From JACDBZ01 sp038233215 (GTDB taxonomy: Bacteria; Chloroflexota; Limnocylindria; QHBO01), in the NCBI GenBank assembly GCA_038233215.1, contig JBBSML010000002.1, positions 77,329 to 141,328 on the forward strand: DNA of 64,000 nucleotides, given 5' to 3'. Below, piece by piece: positions 39,813-48,941 of this stretch. A program made the translations under genes and the position numbers. Numbering within the stretch: the first letter of the stretch is position 1; each line of letters opens with the position of its first letter. The notes under the pieces were generated by a model. It did not search any database. It had not been told where the DNA came from and was given only the letters and a program-made list of their open reading frames with translations.

Positions 39813-42638
39813 ATGCATCCGGCTCTCCAGCGTCGGCGCCGTCACTTGATGATGACGCGCCGCACCACGCGCCGCGGCGGGCGGCGACGTGGCCTCGCGA
39901 CGTTCCTGCTCGTCACGCTCGGCGTCTTCGGGATGATGTTCGCGGGCTCGATTCTCGGCACCGCAGGCGGCATGTTGGCGGCGTACAACTACTTTGCCTC
40001 TGACCTGCCCGACCCGCGGCTGCTCGACGGGATCGAGCCCCAGCAGTCGACATATGTGTACGACCGCACCGGCGAGCAGCTTCTGGCGCGCTTCGAGTGT
40101 CAGAACCGCGAGGCGGTCAGCTTCGCGACCCTTCCCGACGTGATCTGGCAGGCGACCGTGGCCAGCGAGGACCGGTCGTTCTGGGAAAATAGTGGGGTTG
40201 ATTTCCAGGGCATCGTGCGGGCCGCGCTCGCCAACCTCGAGGCCGGGGAGATTGTCCAGGGCGCTTCCACCATCACGCAGCAGGTGATCGACTACGCGCG
40301 CGTGCTCGCCGCGGAGGGCGAGACGACCCAGCCGGATTCGAGTGGCTCGCCGGAGGCGAGCCTCGGAGCGATCGACCCCGACGCGCTCGACCCGGAGCCC
40401 GAGGCGGCGGAGTCAGGTGTCTGCCAGCCCCCGGAGCCGAGCAACTCGACCGACATCGAGGACAAGATCCGCGAGAACATCCTGGCGATGCAGGTCACCA
40501 CCGCTTACCCCGGACGCGGGGGCAAGGAGCGGATCCTCGAGACCTACCTCAACCTCATTTATTACGGCAACGGCTCGTACGGCATCAAGGCCGCCGCCGC
40601 CAACTACTTCGGGCTGTCGAACATCGAGGACATGAGCATTGCGCAGGCTGCGTTCCTGGCCGCGTTGCCGCAGGCGCCCTCGTACCTGGATCCGTACCAG
40701 AACCCGAACGGCGAGGCTGGCACCGAGGAGGCAGCCGGAGATGCGATCCGCGAGCGCGACCTCGTCCTTGGCGCCATGCAGCAGGAAGGCTACATCAGCG
40801 CGCGGGAGGCCCGCGTGGCAAGGAACACCTCGTGGCTCGCGATGGAGCCGAATCGGCTGACGAGCATTCTGCGCGAGCCGCACTTCAGCTTCCGGGTGCG
40901 CAAGGAGGCCGAGCGCATCCTCGCCACGCTGCCGAACGTGACCGATCCGGAACTCGCGGTGCTGACCGGCGGCTACCGCATCCAGACGACGCTCGACCTC
41001 CCGCTGCAGCAGGAAGCAAAGCGGCTCGTAACGGAGCACGTCAACTCGCTGAACATGCCGCCGGACAGCCCGGACTGTCCCCGAGAGCACTGCGCCGAGT
41101 TCAATGTCAACAACGGCGCCATGGTCGCGATCGACTCCGCCACCGGCGAGATCGTGGCCTACGTCGGCAGTGTCGACTACTTCAATCGCGAGGCTCCCGA
41201 GGTGCAGGGGCAGTTCGATGTGGCAGGCCTCGGCCGCCGGCAGCCCGGATCGGCATTCAAGCCGATCACGTATGCATCGGCCTTCCAGTCGCGTGATGCG
41301 ACGGTATCGACGATGTTCGTGGATGCCATCACCGAGTTCGGCACGACCGAGGAGACCTCCTACCGCCCGACCAACGCCGATATCCAGGAGCACGGCCCGG
41401 TATTGGCGCTCGATGCGCTGCGCTACTCGCTGAACATCCCGTCCGTTCAGATGCAGTACCTGGTCGGCGCGCAGACGACCGCGAACTTCGCCGAGAAGTT
41501 GGGCATCGCGAGCGCGGAGTACATCATGGGTCGGGACCCGGGCCTGTCGCTCGCGCTTGGCTCGGTCGATCTCAACCTCACGAATATGACGCAGGCGTAC
41601 ACAACCTTCGCCCAGCAGGGCGAGCTGAATCCGGCGACGACCATCATCGAGATCCGCGATCGGGACAACCGGGTCATCTACACCCGCGAGGACAACGGTC
41701 CGACGGTCACCAACCCGATGACCGCCGCCGAGGCGTACCTGCCGCACTTCATCCTGGAGGGGAACACGGACCCCGAGCGGAACCTCTTCTGGGGCAAGCG
41801 GGCGCAGCTCCTGACCGCCGACGGCGACCGCCGTCCGGCCGGGTTCAAGACCGGAACCACGAACGACTTCCGCGACGTGTCGGGCTTCGGCTACGTCCCC
41901 GGCAGCCTGACGACGGGCGTGTGGATGGGCAACAACAACCAGGAGTCGCTCTCGAACGAGATCGAGGGCGGTCTCTTCAGCGCTGATGGACCGCTCCTCC
42001 TGTGGGAGGAGTTCATGGACCTCGCCATCAACAATCCGTGGGATTGGAACGGTGGAGAGCCGGTGCCCCAGACGAAATTCGAGGCGCCCCAGGGGATCGT
42101 CGAGGAAGAGATCTGTCGCTTCAGCGGGATGGCAGAAACTGACGACTGTGGCGAGACGATCGAGCTGCCCTTCCTCGAGGGAACCGTGCCTCCGCTCGAC
42201 AACGTTCATCCGAGAAACTGTCTGGACCTCGAGCTGTATCTCGAGAAGGCCACGCCCGAGCGGCCGGAGAACTGGATCGAGGCGGCCGAGACGTGGGCAA
42301 ATCGCGTCGTGAGCAAGCGAACCTCCGCGCGAGGTGATCCCGCCGACTACCAGGACGATGAGCGGGTGCGGTTCAAGATCAGCCCGATCTATGGCGAGGA
42401 CAGGCTTCCAAAGGTGTGCGGTAAGCGCATCACTCGGCCGGAGCCCTCTTTCGGCCCGTCCAGACCTCCGGCGTCGTCAGGGCCTACCGCGGCCCCGACA
42501 CCCGCCGCGGCCCCGACACCTACCGCCGCCCCGACACCCACACCGATTCCCACGTCTGCGCCGCTGCCATCCGGTCCCGGACGCGGAGGCGGTGGTGGTG
42601 GCGGCGGCCCACCCACGCCGCCTCCGGGCGACGAGTGA
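39813..42638 (+). CDS. Class A penicillin-binding protein (bifunctional transglycosylase/transpeptidase)
   Basis: A 941-residue peptidoglycan synthase. A basic cytoplasmic tail and one membrane helix (FLLVTLGVFGMMFAGSILG) lead to the GT51 domain. There the catalytic Glu is in ASEDRSFWENSGVDF (the usual EHSG His is Asn), followed by GASTITQQ. A ~45-residue Pro/Glu/Ser insertion sits inside the GT51 domain (residues ~170-215). The transpeptidase has SxxK in GSAFKPITYAS, SLN in RYSLNIPSVQ and KTGT in FKTGTTNDF. The C-terminal tail is low-complexity Pro/Ala/Thr then Gly, encoded partly by an 18-bp tandem repeat. Start 39813 places the membrane helix correctly. Confidence 0.93.
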   Translation: MHPALQRRRRHLMMTRRTTRRGGRRRGLATFLLVTLGVFGMMFAGSILGTAGGMLAAYNYFASDLPDPRLLDGIEPQQSTYVYDRTGEQLLARFECQNREAVSFATLPDVIWQATVASEDRSFWENSGVDFQGIVRAALANLEAGEIVQGASTITQQVIDYARVLAAEGETTQPDSSGSPEASLGAIDPDALDPEPEAAESGVCQPPEPSNSTDIEDKIRENILAMQVTTAYPGRGGKERILETYLNLIYYGNGSYGIKAAAANYFGLSNIEDMSIAQAAFLAALPQAPSYLDPYQNPNGEAGTEEAAGDAIRERDLVLGAMQQEGYISAREARVARNTSWLAMEPNRLTSILREPHFSFRVRKEAERILATLPNVTDPELAVLTGGYRIQTTLDLPLQQEAKRLVTEHVNSLNMPPDSPDCPREHCAEFNVNNGAMVAIDSATGEIVAYVGSVDYFNREAPEVQGQFDVAGLGRRQPGSAFKPITYASAFQSRDATVSTMFVDAITEFGTTEETSYRPTNADIQEHGPVLALDALRYSLNIPSVQMQYLVGAQTTANFAEKLGIASAEYIMGRDPGLSLALGSVDLNLTNMTQAYTTFAQQGELNPATTIIEIRDRDNRVIYTREDNGPTVTNPMTAAEAYLPHFILEGNTDPERNLFWGKRAQLLTADGDRRPAGFKTGTTNDFRDVSGFGYVPGSLTTGVWMGNNNQESLSNEIEGGLFSADGPLLLWEEFMDLAINNPWDWNGGEPVPQTKFEAPQGIVEEEICRFSGMAETDDCGETIELPFLEGTVPPLDNVHPRNCLDLELYLEKATPERPENWIEAAETWANRVVSKRTSARGDPADYQDDERVRFKISPIYGEDRLPKVCGKRITRPEPSFGPSRPPASSGPTAAPTPAAAPTPTAAPTPTPIPTSAPLPSGPGRGGGGGGGGPPTPPPGDE
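42486..42539 (+). repeat. Three tandem 18-bp units in the PBP tail
   Basis: Units at 42486-42503, 42504-42521 and 42522-42539 (consensus ACCGCGGCCCCGACACCC, 1-2 mismatches each) encode repeated TAAPTP-type hexapeptides in the PBP's extracytoplasmic tail. Confidence 0.75.
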
Positions 42639-42649
42639 GCAACGGCGCC

Positions 42650-42655
42650 TAGAAT
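42650..42655 (+). promoter_or_regulatory. -10 box TAGAAT, leaderless start for glgC
   Basis: TAGAAT, 6 nt, then GTG at 42662: identical box and spacing to polX. Confidence 0.55.
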
Positions 42656-42661
42656 CCACCC

Positions 42662-43930
42662 GTGTCCAGCTCGGTCCTGACCCTCATCCTCGCCGGTGGC
42701 GAGGGGGAGCGGCTCAGCATTCTTTCTCAGGTGCGGGCAAAGCCCGGCGTGCCATTTGGCGGGAAGTATCGGATCATCGACTTCGCGCTGAGCAATGCGG
42801 TGAATTCCGGCCTGACCGACGTCGGGATCCTGACGCAATACGCGCCGCGATCGTTGATCGACCATATCGGCGTCGGGCGACCCTGGGACCTTGACCGCAG
42901 CCGCGGCGGCGTCGCGCTCCTGCAGCCGTTCATCGGCCGCGGACGCGCGCGCGACTGGTACCGGGGCACCGCCGACGCCGTCCTCCAGAACCTGGACTTC
43001 ATCTCCGATCGAGACCCGGAGCTGGTCCTGATCCTGGCGGGCGACCATGTGTACAAGATGGATTACCGGCCGTTCATCGAGATGCACCGAGCCAGGCGCG
43101 CTGACGTCACCTGCGCGGTGCGCACGGTGCCGATCGATGAAGCGCATCGGTTCGGCATCCTCGACGTGGCGGAAGAAGGACGTGTCACGGCCTTCATCGA
43201 GAAGCCTCCCGACCCACCGTCGAACCTGGTCAGCATGGGCGTCTACGTCTTTTCCTGGCCGCTCCTGCGCGGCCTGCTGAGCAGCGAGCGGGTCGATTTC
43301 GGACGCGACATTCTGCCTACCATGGTGAGCGACGGCAGCCGCGTATTCGCGTACGAATTCGGTGGCTATTGGCAGGACGTCGGGACGGTGGAGAGCTACT
43401 GGCAGACGAGCCTGGACCTGCTCAATGACGACCCGGGCATCGAGTTGAACGACCTGGGATGGCTCATCTACACGCGCAGCGAGGAGCGGCCACCGGCTCG
43501 CGTCGGTCCCGGCGCGACCGTGTCGCGCTCGATGATCAGCCACGGGTGCGTGATCGACGGGACGGTGGAGCGCAGCGTCCTGTCGCCCGGCGTCCGGGTG
43601 GCTGCCGGCGCTGTCGTGCGCGACTCGATCGTCATGTTCGACGCGGTCATCGAGGCGAACGCAACCCTCGACCGTGCCATCCTCGACAAGGAGTGTCACA
43701 TCGGTGCCGGGGCGCGGGTCGGGGTCGGGGACGATCTGCGCCCCAACCGGGATGAACCGGAGCGGCTCTACGCCGGCATCACGCTCATCGGCAAGAAGGC
43801 GAGCGTCCCGCGTGGCGTCGAGATCGGGCGCAACTGTCGGATCGACCCGGGAACGATGGATCGCGACTTTCATCGTCGCCGCCGCATCCGGTCGGGAGAA
43901 ACGGTCATCGCCGGTGCTCCGCACCGGTGA
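42662..43930 (+). CDS. glgC: Glucose-1-phosphate adenylyltransferase
   Basis: A 422-residue ADP-glucose pyrophosphorylase, the first committed step of glycogen synthesis. The nucleotidyltransferase domain begins LTLILAGGEGERLSILSQ with KPGVPFGGKYRIIDFALSN. It continues with WYRGTADAV, the metal-binding region ILAGDHVYKMDY, and the glucose-1-phosphate region FIEKPPDPP. A C-terminal left-handed beta-helix follows (VERSVLSPGVRVAAGAVVRD). The usual allosteric arginines cannot be assigned by eye. Start is GTG. No other glycogen gene is in the window. The next gene starts inside its stop (GTGA). Confidence 0.94.
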   Translation: MSSSVLTLILAGGEGERLSILSQVRAKPGVPFGGKYRIIDFALSNAVNSGLTDVGILTQYAPRSLIDHIGVGRPWDLDRSRGGVALLQPFIGRGRARDWYRGTADAVLQNLDFISDRDPELVLILAGDHVYKMDYRPFIEMHRARRADVTCAVRTVPIDEAHRFGILDVAEEGRVTAFIEKPPDPPSNLVSMGVYVFSWPLLRGLLSSERVDFGRDILPTMVSDGSRVFAYEFGGYWQDVGTVESYWQTSLDLLNDDPGIELNDLGWLIYTRSEERPPARVGPGATVSRSMISHGCVIDGTVERSVLSPGVRVAAGAVVRDSIVMFDAVIEANATLDRAILDKECHIGAGARVGVGDDLRPNRDEPERLYAGITLIGKKASVPRGVEIGRNCRIDPGTMDRDFHRRRRIRSGETVIAGAPHR

Positions 43931-44496
43931 ACCCGGAGGGGTCGGTCGACGCGTGGCTCGAGTCGCTCGGGCTCGAGGTCGTGGCCTCGGCCGGGGCGCC
44001 ACATGATCCCGCGTTCAGTCGCGACATCGTGGTCGACGGGGATCGGCGCTTCGACCTTCGCATCACCGTCGCGTGGGTCAGCGGAGTCGGATGCTCCCTG
44101 TGGGCATACTATGGGCTCGAGGCGATGGAAATCCCCAAGCGAATCTATGCTCGGATGCTGCGTGCCAACTTCGACTACCCCTTCGTGAAGTTCGCGATGA
44201 CCGATGATGATCGACCGATGCTGATGACCGAGCTGCCGGCCGCCGGCCTCGACCGTGACGAGCTGGGTCGCGGGGTCACGCGTCTGACCATCGTCGCGGA
44301 TCGGCTTTTGGAGGAGACCGCGACCGCGATCGCCGACCGCGGGCTGCTACCGGACTGGAGCGACCGCCGAACGCGGAATCAGCCCCTGATGGATGCATAC
44401 CGCGCCGATGTCGTCTCCGCGATGCCCGAGTGGGAGCCACCACCGCCGAGAGTCCGTCGGCGCGGGCTCATCGCTCGACTGATGGGCCGTCCGTGA
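43927..44496 (+). CDS. YbjN-like domain protein
   Basis: A 189-residue cytoplasmic protein whose fold-defining stretch (WAYYGLEAMEIPKRIYARML, then RANFDYPFVKFAMTDDDRPML) resembles the YbjN/type III secretion chaperone-like family common next to envelope genes in Actinomycetota and Chloroflexota. The C-terminus is Pro/Arg-rich and basic (PPPPRVRRRGLIARLMGRP). It is coupled to glgC upstream (GTGA) and to the M1-like gene downstream (TGATG). No enzymatic motif. Confidence 0.65.
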   Translation: MNPEGSVDAWLESLGLEVVASAGAPHDPAFSRDIVVDGDRRFDLRITVAWVSGVGCSLWAYYGLEAMEIPKRIYARMLRANFDYPFVKFAMTDDDRPMLMTELPAAGLDRDELGRGVTRLTIVADRLLEETATAIADRGLLPDWSDRRTRNQPLMDAYRADVVSAMPEWEPPPPRVRRRGLIARLMGRP

Positions 44497-46436
44497 TGCG
44501 GCGTGCGGGAACGACGCTCGCGCTCGTCGCCGTTTCTCTCATCGCCACCGCCCTTCCCGGCGGGCCGGTGGGATGGGCGGCCGCCGCCGACTACGAGCTC
44601 GAGACATCCGTCATCTATGACGTTCGGCCCGACGACGGCGAGGTCGGCGTCGACGTCCGGGTCACGTTTACCAATACGACACCGGATCCATCCGGCCAGT
44701 TCAGCGTGTTCGACGAGGTCGTGTTCGCCATTCACGACGATGCCACGGCGGTCACCGCCTCCGACGAGGAAGGCGGTCTCGATGTATCGGTCGAGGTCGC
44801 AGACGACGTCAACGTGGCCACCGTCGCGCTGCGCGATGACCTGCGCTTCGAGGACAGCATCGAGCTGGAGCTCGGCTACACCCTCGTCGACAGCGACGAT
44901 CCGCAGATGCGCATCCGGCCCTCCGTGATCGTCTTTCCGGCATGGGGCTTCGGCACCAGCAGCGAGGTCAACGTCACGATTCCGAACGGATACGAGGTGC
45001 GGGTCGACGGAGACGAGCTCTTGGAGGCGGAGGACAGCCTGGCCAGCGGGCCGATCGAGAGCCCGGGAGAATGGCTCGCGCTTGTCACCGCCACTCGGCC
45101 GGTGGAATATGCGACCTTCGACGCCGCCGTCCCGCTGGTTGGTGGCACGGCCGACCTCCAGGTGCGCTCATTCGCCGACGACGAAGCATGGGGCGAGCGC
45201 ACGGTGGCGTTGGTCGAGCGTGCGCTGCCACTGCTCGAGGAAGAGATCGGCCTGCCGTATCCGCGTCTCGGCGGGCTCGTCCTGATCGAATCGGTGGCGA
45301 CCGACGCATCGGGCTTTGCGGAGACATCGGGTGCCGGCGCCGAGTTCCTCGTCGCGTTCGACCAGCCGCCGTTCACCGCTCTCCACCAGGTCGCGCACGT
45401 CTGGCTCTCGTCGGAACTCATCGAGGCGCGATGGATCCGGGAAGGTCTGGCGAGCGACATCGCGGGCCGCATCGCCGGGGAGCTGGAGGTTGCCCCGCCG
45501 TACGATCCTGCGGTCGAGATGGACGAACGCGCTGACGCGGCGTTCCCCCTCGACGCGTGGGACGCGTCAACGGATGCGGAAGCTGAGAGGTACGCGCACG
45601 CAGCCTCCTGGGCGCTCATCTCGGAGCTCACCGCAGCCATCGGCCCCGAGGCGATGCGGACGGTGCTCGGACGCGTATCGGCCTCCATCGGACCGTATGC
45701 GGAGACGGAGATCGATCCGGAGCCGCCGGCCGACGGTGGAGCCCCCCGGGTGCCGCTGACCAGTCGGACCTTCATGGATCATCTCGAGACCGTCAGCGAC
45801 GCCGACCTTGCGGAACGCTTCGAAGCGTTGGTCCTGACCGATGCCGAGGTTGCGCTGTTGCCGCTGCGGGCCGAGGCCCGCGACGCATTCGATGAGCTGC
45901 ACGACGCGGCCAATGACTGGGGAGCGCCGGACCCGATTCGGGCGTCGATGACGGATTGGCGCTTCGACCAGGCGCTGATCCAGATGGGGGAGGCGGCCGC
46001 GTGGCTGGAAGGGCGTGACGCGCTGCTCGAGGACATGCAGGCGGCAGGGCTGTCGGCCCCTGACCGGCTCCAGCTGGCCTATCGCTCCTTCGGCGGGGGA
46101 GCCGAGGCCCAGGCCGAGCTTGACGCCCAGCGCGCGGTGGTCGATGCCTACGCCGCCACCGCGGCCGATCTGAACAGTCCGCGCAGCTTTCTGGAACGGG
46201 TCGGCCTGATCGGCGGTCCAGATCCGTCCGACCAGCTGCGGCTTGCGAACGGCCGATTCGCCGATGGTGATCTGCGCGGGTCTGTTGAAGGAATCAGCGA
46301 GGCACAGCGGATCCTGGCTTCGGCGGAAAGCGGCGGCATGGTCCGCCTCGTCAGCGCGGCCTTCGTGGTGCTCGTCCTGGCCGTTCTGGCGGTGCTCCTG
46401 TTCCGCCGCCGGGCGACCTACACTGCAGCGCCATGA
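44496..46436 (+). CDS. Membrane-anchored M1/gluzincin-like protein with HQVAH in place of HEXXH
   Basis: A 646-residue type I membrane protein: signal peptide (RRAGTTLALVAVSLIATALP), long extracytoplasmic part, and a C-terminal helix (VRLVSAAFVVLVLAVLAVLLF) followed by RRR. An N-terminal beta domain (YELETSVIYDVRPDDGEVGV) resembles the M1 aminopeptidase N-domain. The metal site then reads FTALHQVAHVWLSSEL...WIREGLAS, with H297, H301 and E316 as ligands but Gln298 where the general-base Glu should be. Zinc could bind but peptide hydrolysis should be lost. I therefore infer a binding or scaffold role. Translation is coupled to the preceding gene, and the next gene overlaps its end by 4 nt. Confidence 0.75.
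   Translation: MRRAGTTLALVAVSLIATALPGGPVGWAAAADYELETSVIYDVRPDDGEVGVDVRVTFTNTTPDPSGQFSVFDEVVFAIHDDATAVTASDEEGGLDVSVEVADDVNVATVALRDDLRFEDSIELELGYTLVDSDDPQMRIRPSVIVFPAWGFGTSSEVNVTIPNGYEVRVDGDELLEAEDSLASGPIESPGEWLALVTATRPVEYATFDAAVPLVGGTADLQVRSFADDEAWGERTVALVERALPLLEEEIGLPYPRLGGLVLIESVATDASGFAETSGAGAEFLVAFDQPPFTALHQVAHVWLSSELIEARWIREGLASDIAGRIAGELEVAPPYDPAVEMDERADAAFPLDAWDASTDAEAERYAHAASWALISELTAAIGPEAMRTVLGRVSASIGPYAETEIDPEPPADGGAPRVPLTSRTFMDHLETVSDADLAERFEALVLTDAEVALLPLRAEARDAFDELHDAANDWGAPDPIRASMTDWRFDQALIQMGEAAAWLEGRDALLEDMQAAGLSAPDRLQLAYRSFGGGAEAQAELDAQRAVVDAYAATAADLNSPRSFLERVGLIGGPDPSDQLRLANGRFADGDLRGSVEGISEAQRILASAESGGMVRLVSAAFVVLVLAVLAVLLFRRRATYTAAP
46419..46424 (+). promoter_or_regulatory. 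-10 box TACACT, leaderless start for pncB
   Basis: TACACT, 8 nt, then ATG at 46433; lies within the last codons of the preceding gene. Confidence 0.45.
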
Positions 46437-47467
46437 CGACCGAGCGCCCGCCGCACTTCCTGCCCGCCGCCGACGTGCTCTCGGGAGAAACCGCCGACGC
46501 GTACTTCGATCGCGCCAGGACGATCCTCGCCGCCGAGCACCTCGACCCGGTGGTGACCATGGAGATCTTTTCGCGTGGCGACGGCGTGTTGTGCGGCGCG
46601 GAGGAGTCGATCGCCTACCTGCGCGAGATCTTTGCCGAGGTGAATGGCCATGCCGTGCCGGTCGTGGAATCGCTCCACGACGGTGACCGATTCGCCTCGA
46701 AAGAGGTCGTGATGCGCGTCAACGCGCGCTACTCGGCCTTCGGCCTGTACGAGACCGCCATTCTCGGGATCCTGGCCTCGGGGTCCGGATGGGCGAGTGC
46801 CGCCCGTCGCATCGTTGACGCGGCGGCGCCGATCCCGGTCATCGGCTTCGGGGCTCGCCATGTCCACCCGAGCGTCGCCGACCAGATGGACTACGCCAGC
46901 GTGGTCGGTGGCTGCATCGGGGCATCCACCCCGGCAGGGGCGCGCCTGGCGGGGCTGTCCCCGACGGGAACGATGCCGCATGCACTCGTGCTCATCTTCG
47001 GCGATACGGTGCGTGCCGCAGAGGCCTTCGATCGCCACATCGATCTCGACGTGCCGCGCATCGTCCTGGTCGACACGTTCAAGGATGAGGCGGAGGAGTC
47101 GCTGCGCGTGGCGGAGGCACTCGGCGACCGTCTGTGGGGCGTGCGGCTCGATACACCATCAGAGCGCGGGCGTGTCACGCCAGAGCTGGTGAAGGAGGTG
47201 CGGGCGCGGTTGGACCTCGCCGGTCACCCGAACGTGAAGATCGTGGTCTCCGGCGGAATCGACGTGGAGCGCATCGGCGCCTTCAGGAGTGCCGGGGCAC
47301 CGGTGGACTCGTTCGCCGTCGGCAGCGCCATCAGCAAGGCCAGTCCGATCGATTTCACGGGTGACCTCAAGGAGATCGATGGCCGGCCAGTTGCCAAGCG
47401 CGGCCGCATTCCCGGCCGCACCGAGAATCCCCGGTTGGATCGGATCGACCTTCGGCGCCAGGAGTGA
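46433..47467 (+). CDS. pncB: Nicotinate phosphoribosyltransferase (short form)
   Basis: A 344-residue phosphoribosyltransferase of the NAPRTase/QPRTase fold that makes nicotinate mononucleotide for NAD salvage. Evidence is the substrate-binding part NARYSAFGLYETAILGIL, FGARHVHPSVADQMDYASVV, PTGTMPHALVLIFGD, VRLDTPSERG and the phosphate-binding VVSGGIDVERIGAFRSAGAP. It is shorter than E. coli PncB and resembles archaeal-type enzymes. A 3 nt gap separates it from the downstream TPR gene. Confidence 0.88.
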   Translation: MTTERPPHFLPAADVLSGETADAYFDRARTILAAEHLDPVVTMEIFSRGDGVLCGAEESIAYLREIFAEVNGHAVPVVESLHDGDRFASKEVVMRVNARYSAFGLYETAILGILASGSGWASAARRIVDAAAPIPVIGFGARHVHPSVADQMDYASVVGGCIGASTPAGARLAGLSPTGTMPHALVLIFGDTVRAAEAFDRHIDLDVPRIVLVDTFKDEAEESLRVAEALGDRLWGVRLDTPSERGRVTPELVKEVRARLDLAGHPNVKIVVSGGIDVERIGAFRSAGAPVDSFAVGSAISKASPIDFTGDLKEIDGRPVAKRGRIPGRTENPRLDRIDLRRQE

Positions 47468-47470
47468 GCC

Positions 47471-47854
47471 ATGCAGCCCGATGCGCGCGATGAGCGCGAG
47501 TCCGCGTATGAGCTCTTTCAGCGCGGCTCGCAGATGCTGGCGGACCGCCATCCGGGTGCTGCGGCCGTCGTTCTGGAACGGGCGCTTGCGCTCGAGCCGG
47601 GCAAGGCGTCGATCCTCGAAGCGCTCGGTCAGGCCTACTACAACCAGGGTGCTCACGGTCTTGCGGCCGATCGTTTTGCCGCCATCGTCGACGCGGATCC
47701 GGTGGCGCATTATGCCCACTTCGGCCTGGGACTGTCCCGATCCCGGTTGGGGGACGTGATGGCCGCGCGGCGGCATCTCCGCATGGCGGTCCTGCTGAAG
47801 CCGGAAAACGAGGCCTACCAGCGCGCGCTCGCGCGCCTCGGCGACGTCGCCTAG
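47471..47854 (+). CDS. Small TPR protein
   Basis: A 127-residue protein made of about three tetratricopeptide repeats (AYELFQRGSQMLADRHPGAA, ILEALGQAYYNQGAHGLAAD, HFGLGLSRSRLGDVMAARRH). No signal or other domain, so a cytoplasmic adaptor. Starts 3 nt after pncB. Its end is 1 nt from the convergent topoisomerase gene, leaving no room for a separate terminator. Confidence 0.85.
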   Translation: MQPDARDERESAYELFQRGSQMLADRHPGAAAVVLERALALEPGKASILEALGQAYYNQGAHGLAADRFAAIVDADPVAHYAHFGLGLSRSRLGDVMAARRHLRMAVLLKPENEAYQRALARLGDVA

Positions 47855-47855
47855 C

Positions 47856-48941
47856 TCACGCCGCCTTTCGTCCCCGACGGCGCTGCTCGCGCGCCAGCCG
47901 CGCCTGGAGGAGCCCGAGCACGGCCGCCTCTTCCGGCCGCAACGCATGGGCACCCCGGCCGGCACCTCGGGCGCGGATCGAGAGCGCGTCGATCAGCGTG
48001 CCGTCGAGGTAGGAATTGATCACCTCGGGGTGGACGTAACAGGCCCGGCTCACTGCCGGCGTGTTTCCCAACTGGCCGGCCACCTTCTCGATGGCGCCGA
48101 CGATGGCCTTCTTGCGCCCGACCTCGTCATCGATCTCGAGGAAGTCCTGGAGCGCCAGGGAGGCGGCGACGGTGCCTGCCCAGGTACGGAAGTCCTTGGC
48201 GGTGAAGTCCTCGCCGCTGATCTCGCGCAGGTAATCGTTGATCTCCCCCGACTCGATCGACCGGCGCTGCCCGTCATCGTCGATGTACTGGAACAGCTCC
48301 TGCCCGGGCATCTCCTGGCACTGCTTCACCAGTCGGGCCAGGCGCCGATCCTGCAGCGGCACGACATGCTCCTTCCCCGACTTTCCCTTGAAGCTGAACT
48401 CGATGCGCGGACCGTCGCGCTTGACGTGGCGGCCCCGAAGCGTCGAGAGGCCAAAGCTGCCGTTGTCGCGTGCGTACTCCTCGTTGCCGACACGGATGAG
48501 GGTCGCCTCCAGCAGCCGAACGACCAATGCGAGCACCTTGTCCCGCGGAAAGCCTCGGCGACGAAGGTCGCGATCCGTCCGGCGCCGGATCTTCGGCAGA
48601 GTCCTGGCGAACTCGATCAGGCGTCCGTATTTCGCTTCGTCGCGAACCTCGCGCCAGCGCGGGTGGTAGCGATACTGCTTCCGTCCACGCGCATCGCGAC
48701 CCGTCGCCTGGATGTGGCCATGCTTGATGGGGCTGATCCACACATCGGTCCAGGCTGGCGGGATGGCCAGGCGCTTGAACCACGCAATTCGGTTCTGGTC
48801 GTCGATCCGGCCCCCGTCAGCACCGATATAGCTGAATGCCCTGCCCGCACGCTTGCGGCCGATGCCGGGCATCGTATCGTTCACGTAGCGCAGGCCCGCT
48901 TCCTCTGCGGAGAGCTGGGGATCGTCACTCTCGAGTGTCAT
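47856..48941 (-). CDS. DNA topoisomerase IB (poxvirus-like bacterial type)
   Basis: A 361-residue type IB topoisomerase that relaxes supercoils through a 3'-phosphotyrosine. N-terminal DNA-binding region: RRISYIG-type start (RAFSYIGADGGRI), IPPAWTDVWISP, QATGRDARGRKQYRYHP. The catalytic domain holds the Arg/Lys set (TLIRVGNEEYARDN, KGKSGKEH), then FTAKDFRTWAGTVAA and nucleophile Y302 in SRACYVHPEVINSYL. The family occurs sporadically in bacteria. ATG 48941 overlaps the stop of the Nudix gene (ATGA). Confidence 0.93.
   Translation of the reverse strand: MTLESDDPQLSAEEAGLRYVNDTMPGIGRKRAGRAFSYIGADGGRIDDQNRIAWFKRLAIPPAWTDVWISPIKHGHIQATGRDARGRKQYRYHPRWREVRDEAKYGRLIEFARTLPKIRRRTDRDLRRRGFPRDKVLALVVRLLEATLIRVGNEEYARDNGSFGLSTLRGRHVKRDGPRIEFSFKGKSGKEHVVPLQDRRLARLVKQCQEMPGQELFQYIDDDGQRRSIESGEINDYLREISGEDFTAKDFRTWAGTVAASLALQDFLEIDDEVGRKKAIVGAIEKVAGQLGNTPAVSRACYVHPEVINSYLDGTLIDALSIRARGAGRGAHALRPEEAAVLGLLQARLAREQRRRGRKAA

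Noticed and set aside
40413..42209. Long antisense ORF (598 codons) on the minus strand
   Set aside because: It is a composition-driven shadow of the class A PBP, with an Arg/His/Val-rich translation and no recognisable domain.
42486..42539. Tandem repeat as a CRISPR-like array
   Set aside because: Units are adjacent 18-mers without spacers and encode the Pro/Ala/Thr tail of the PBP.
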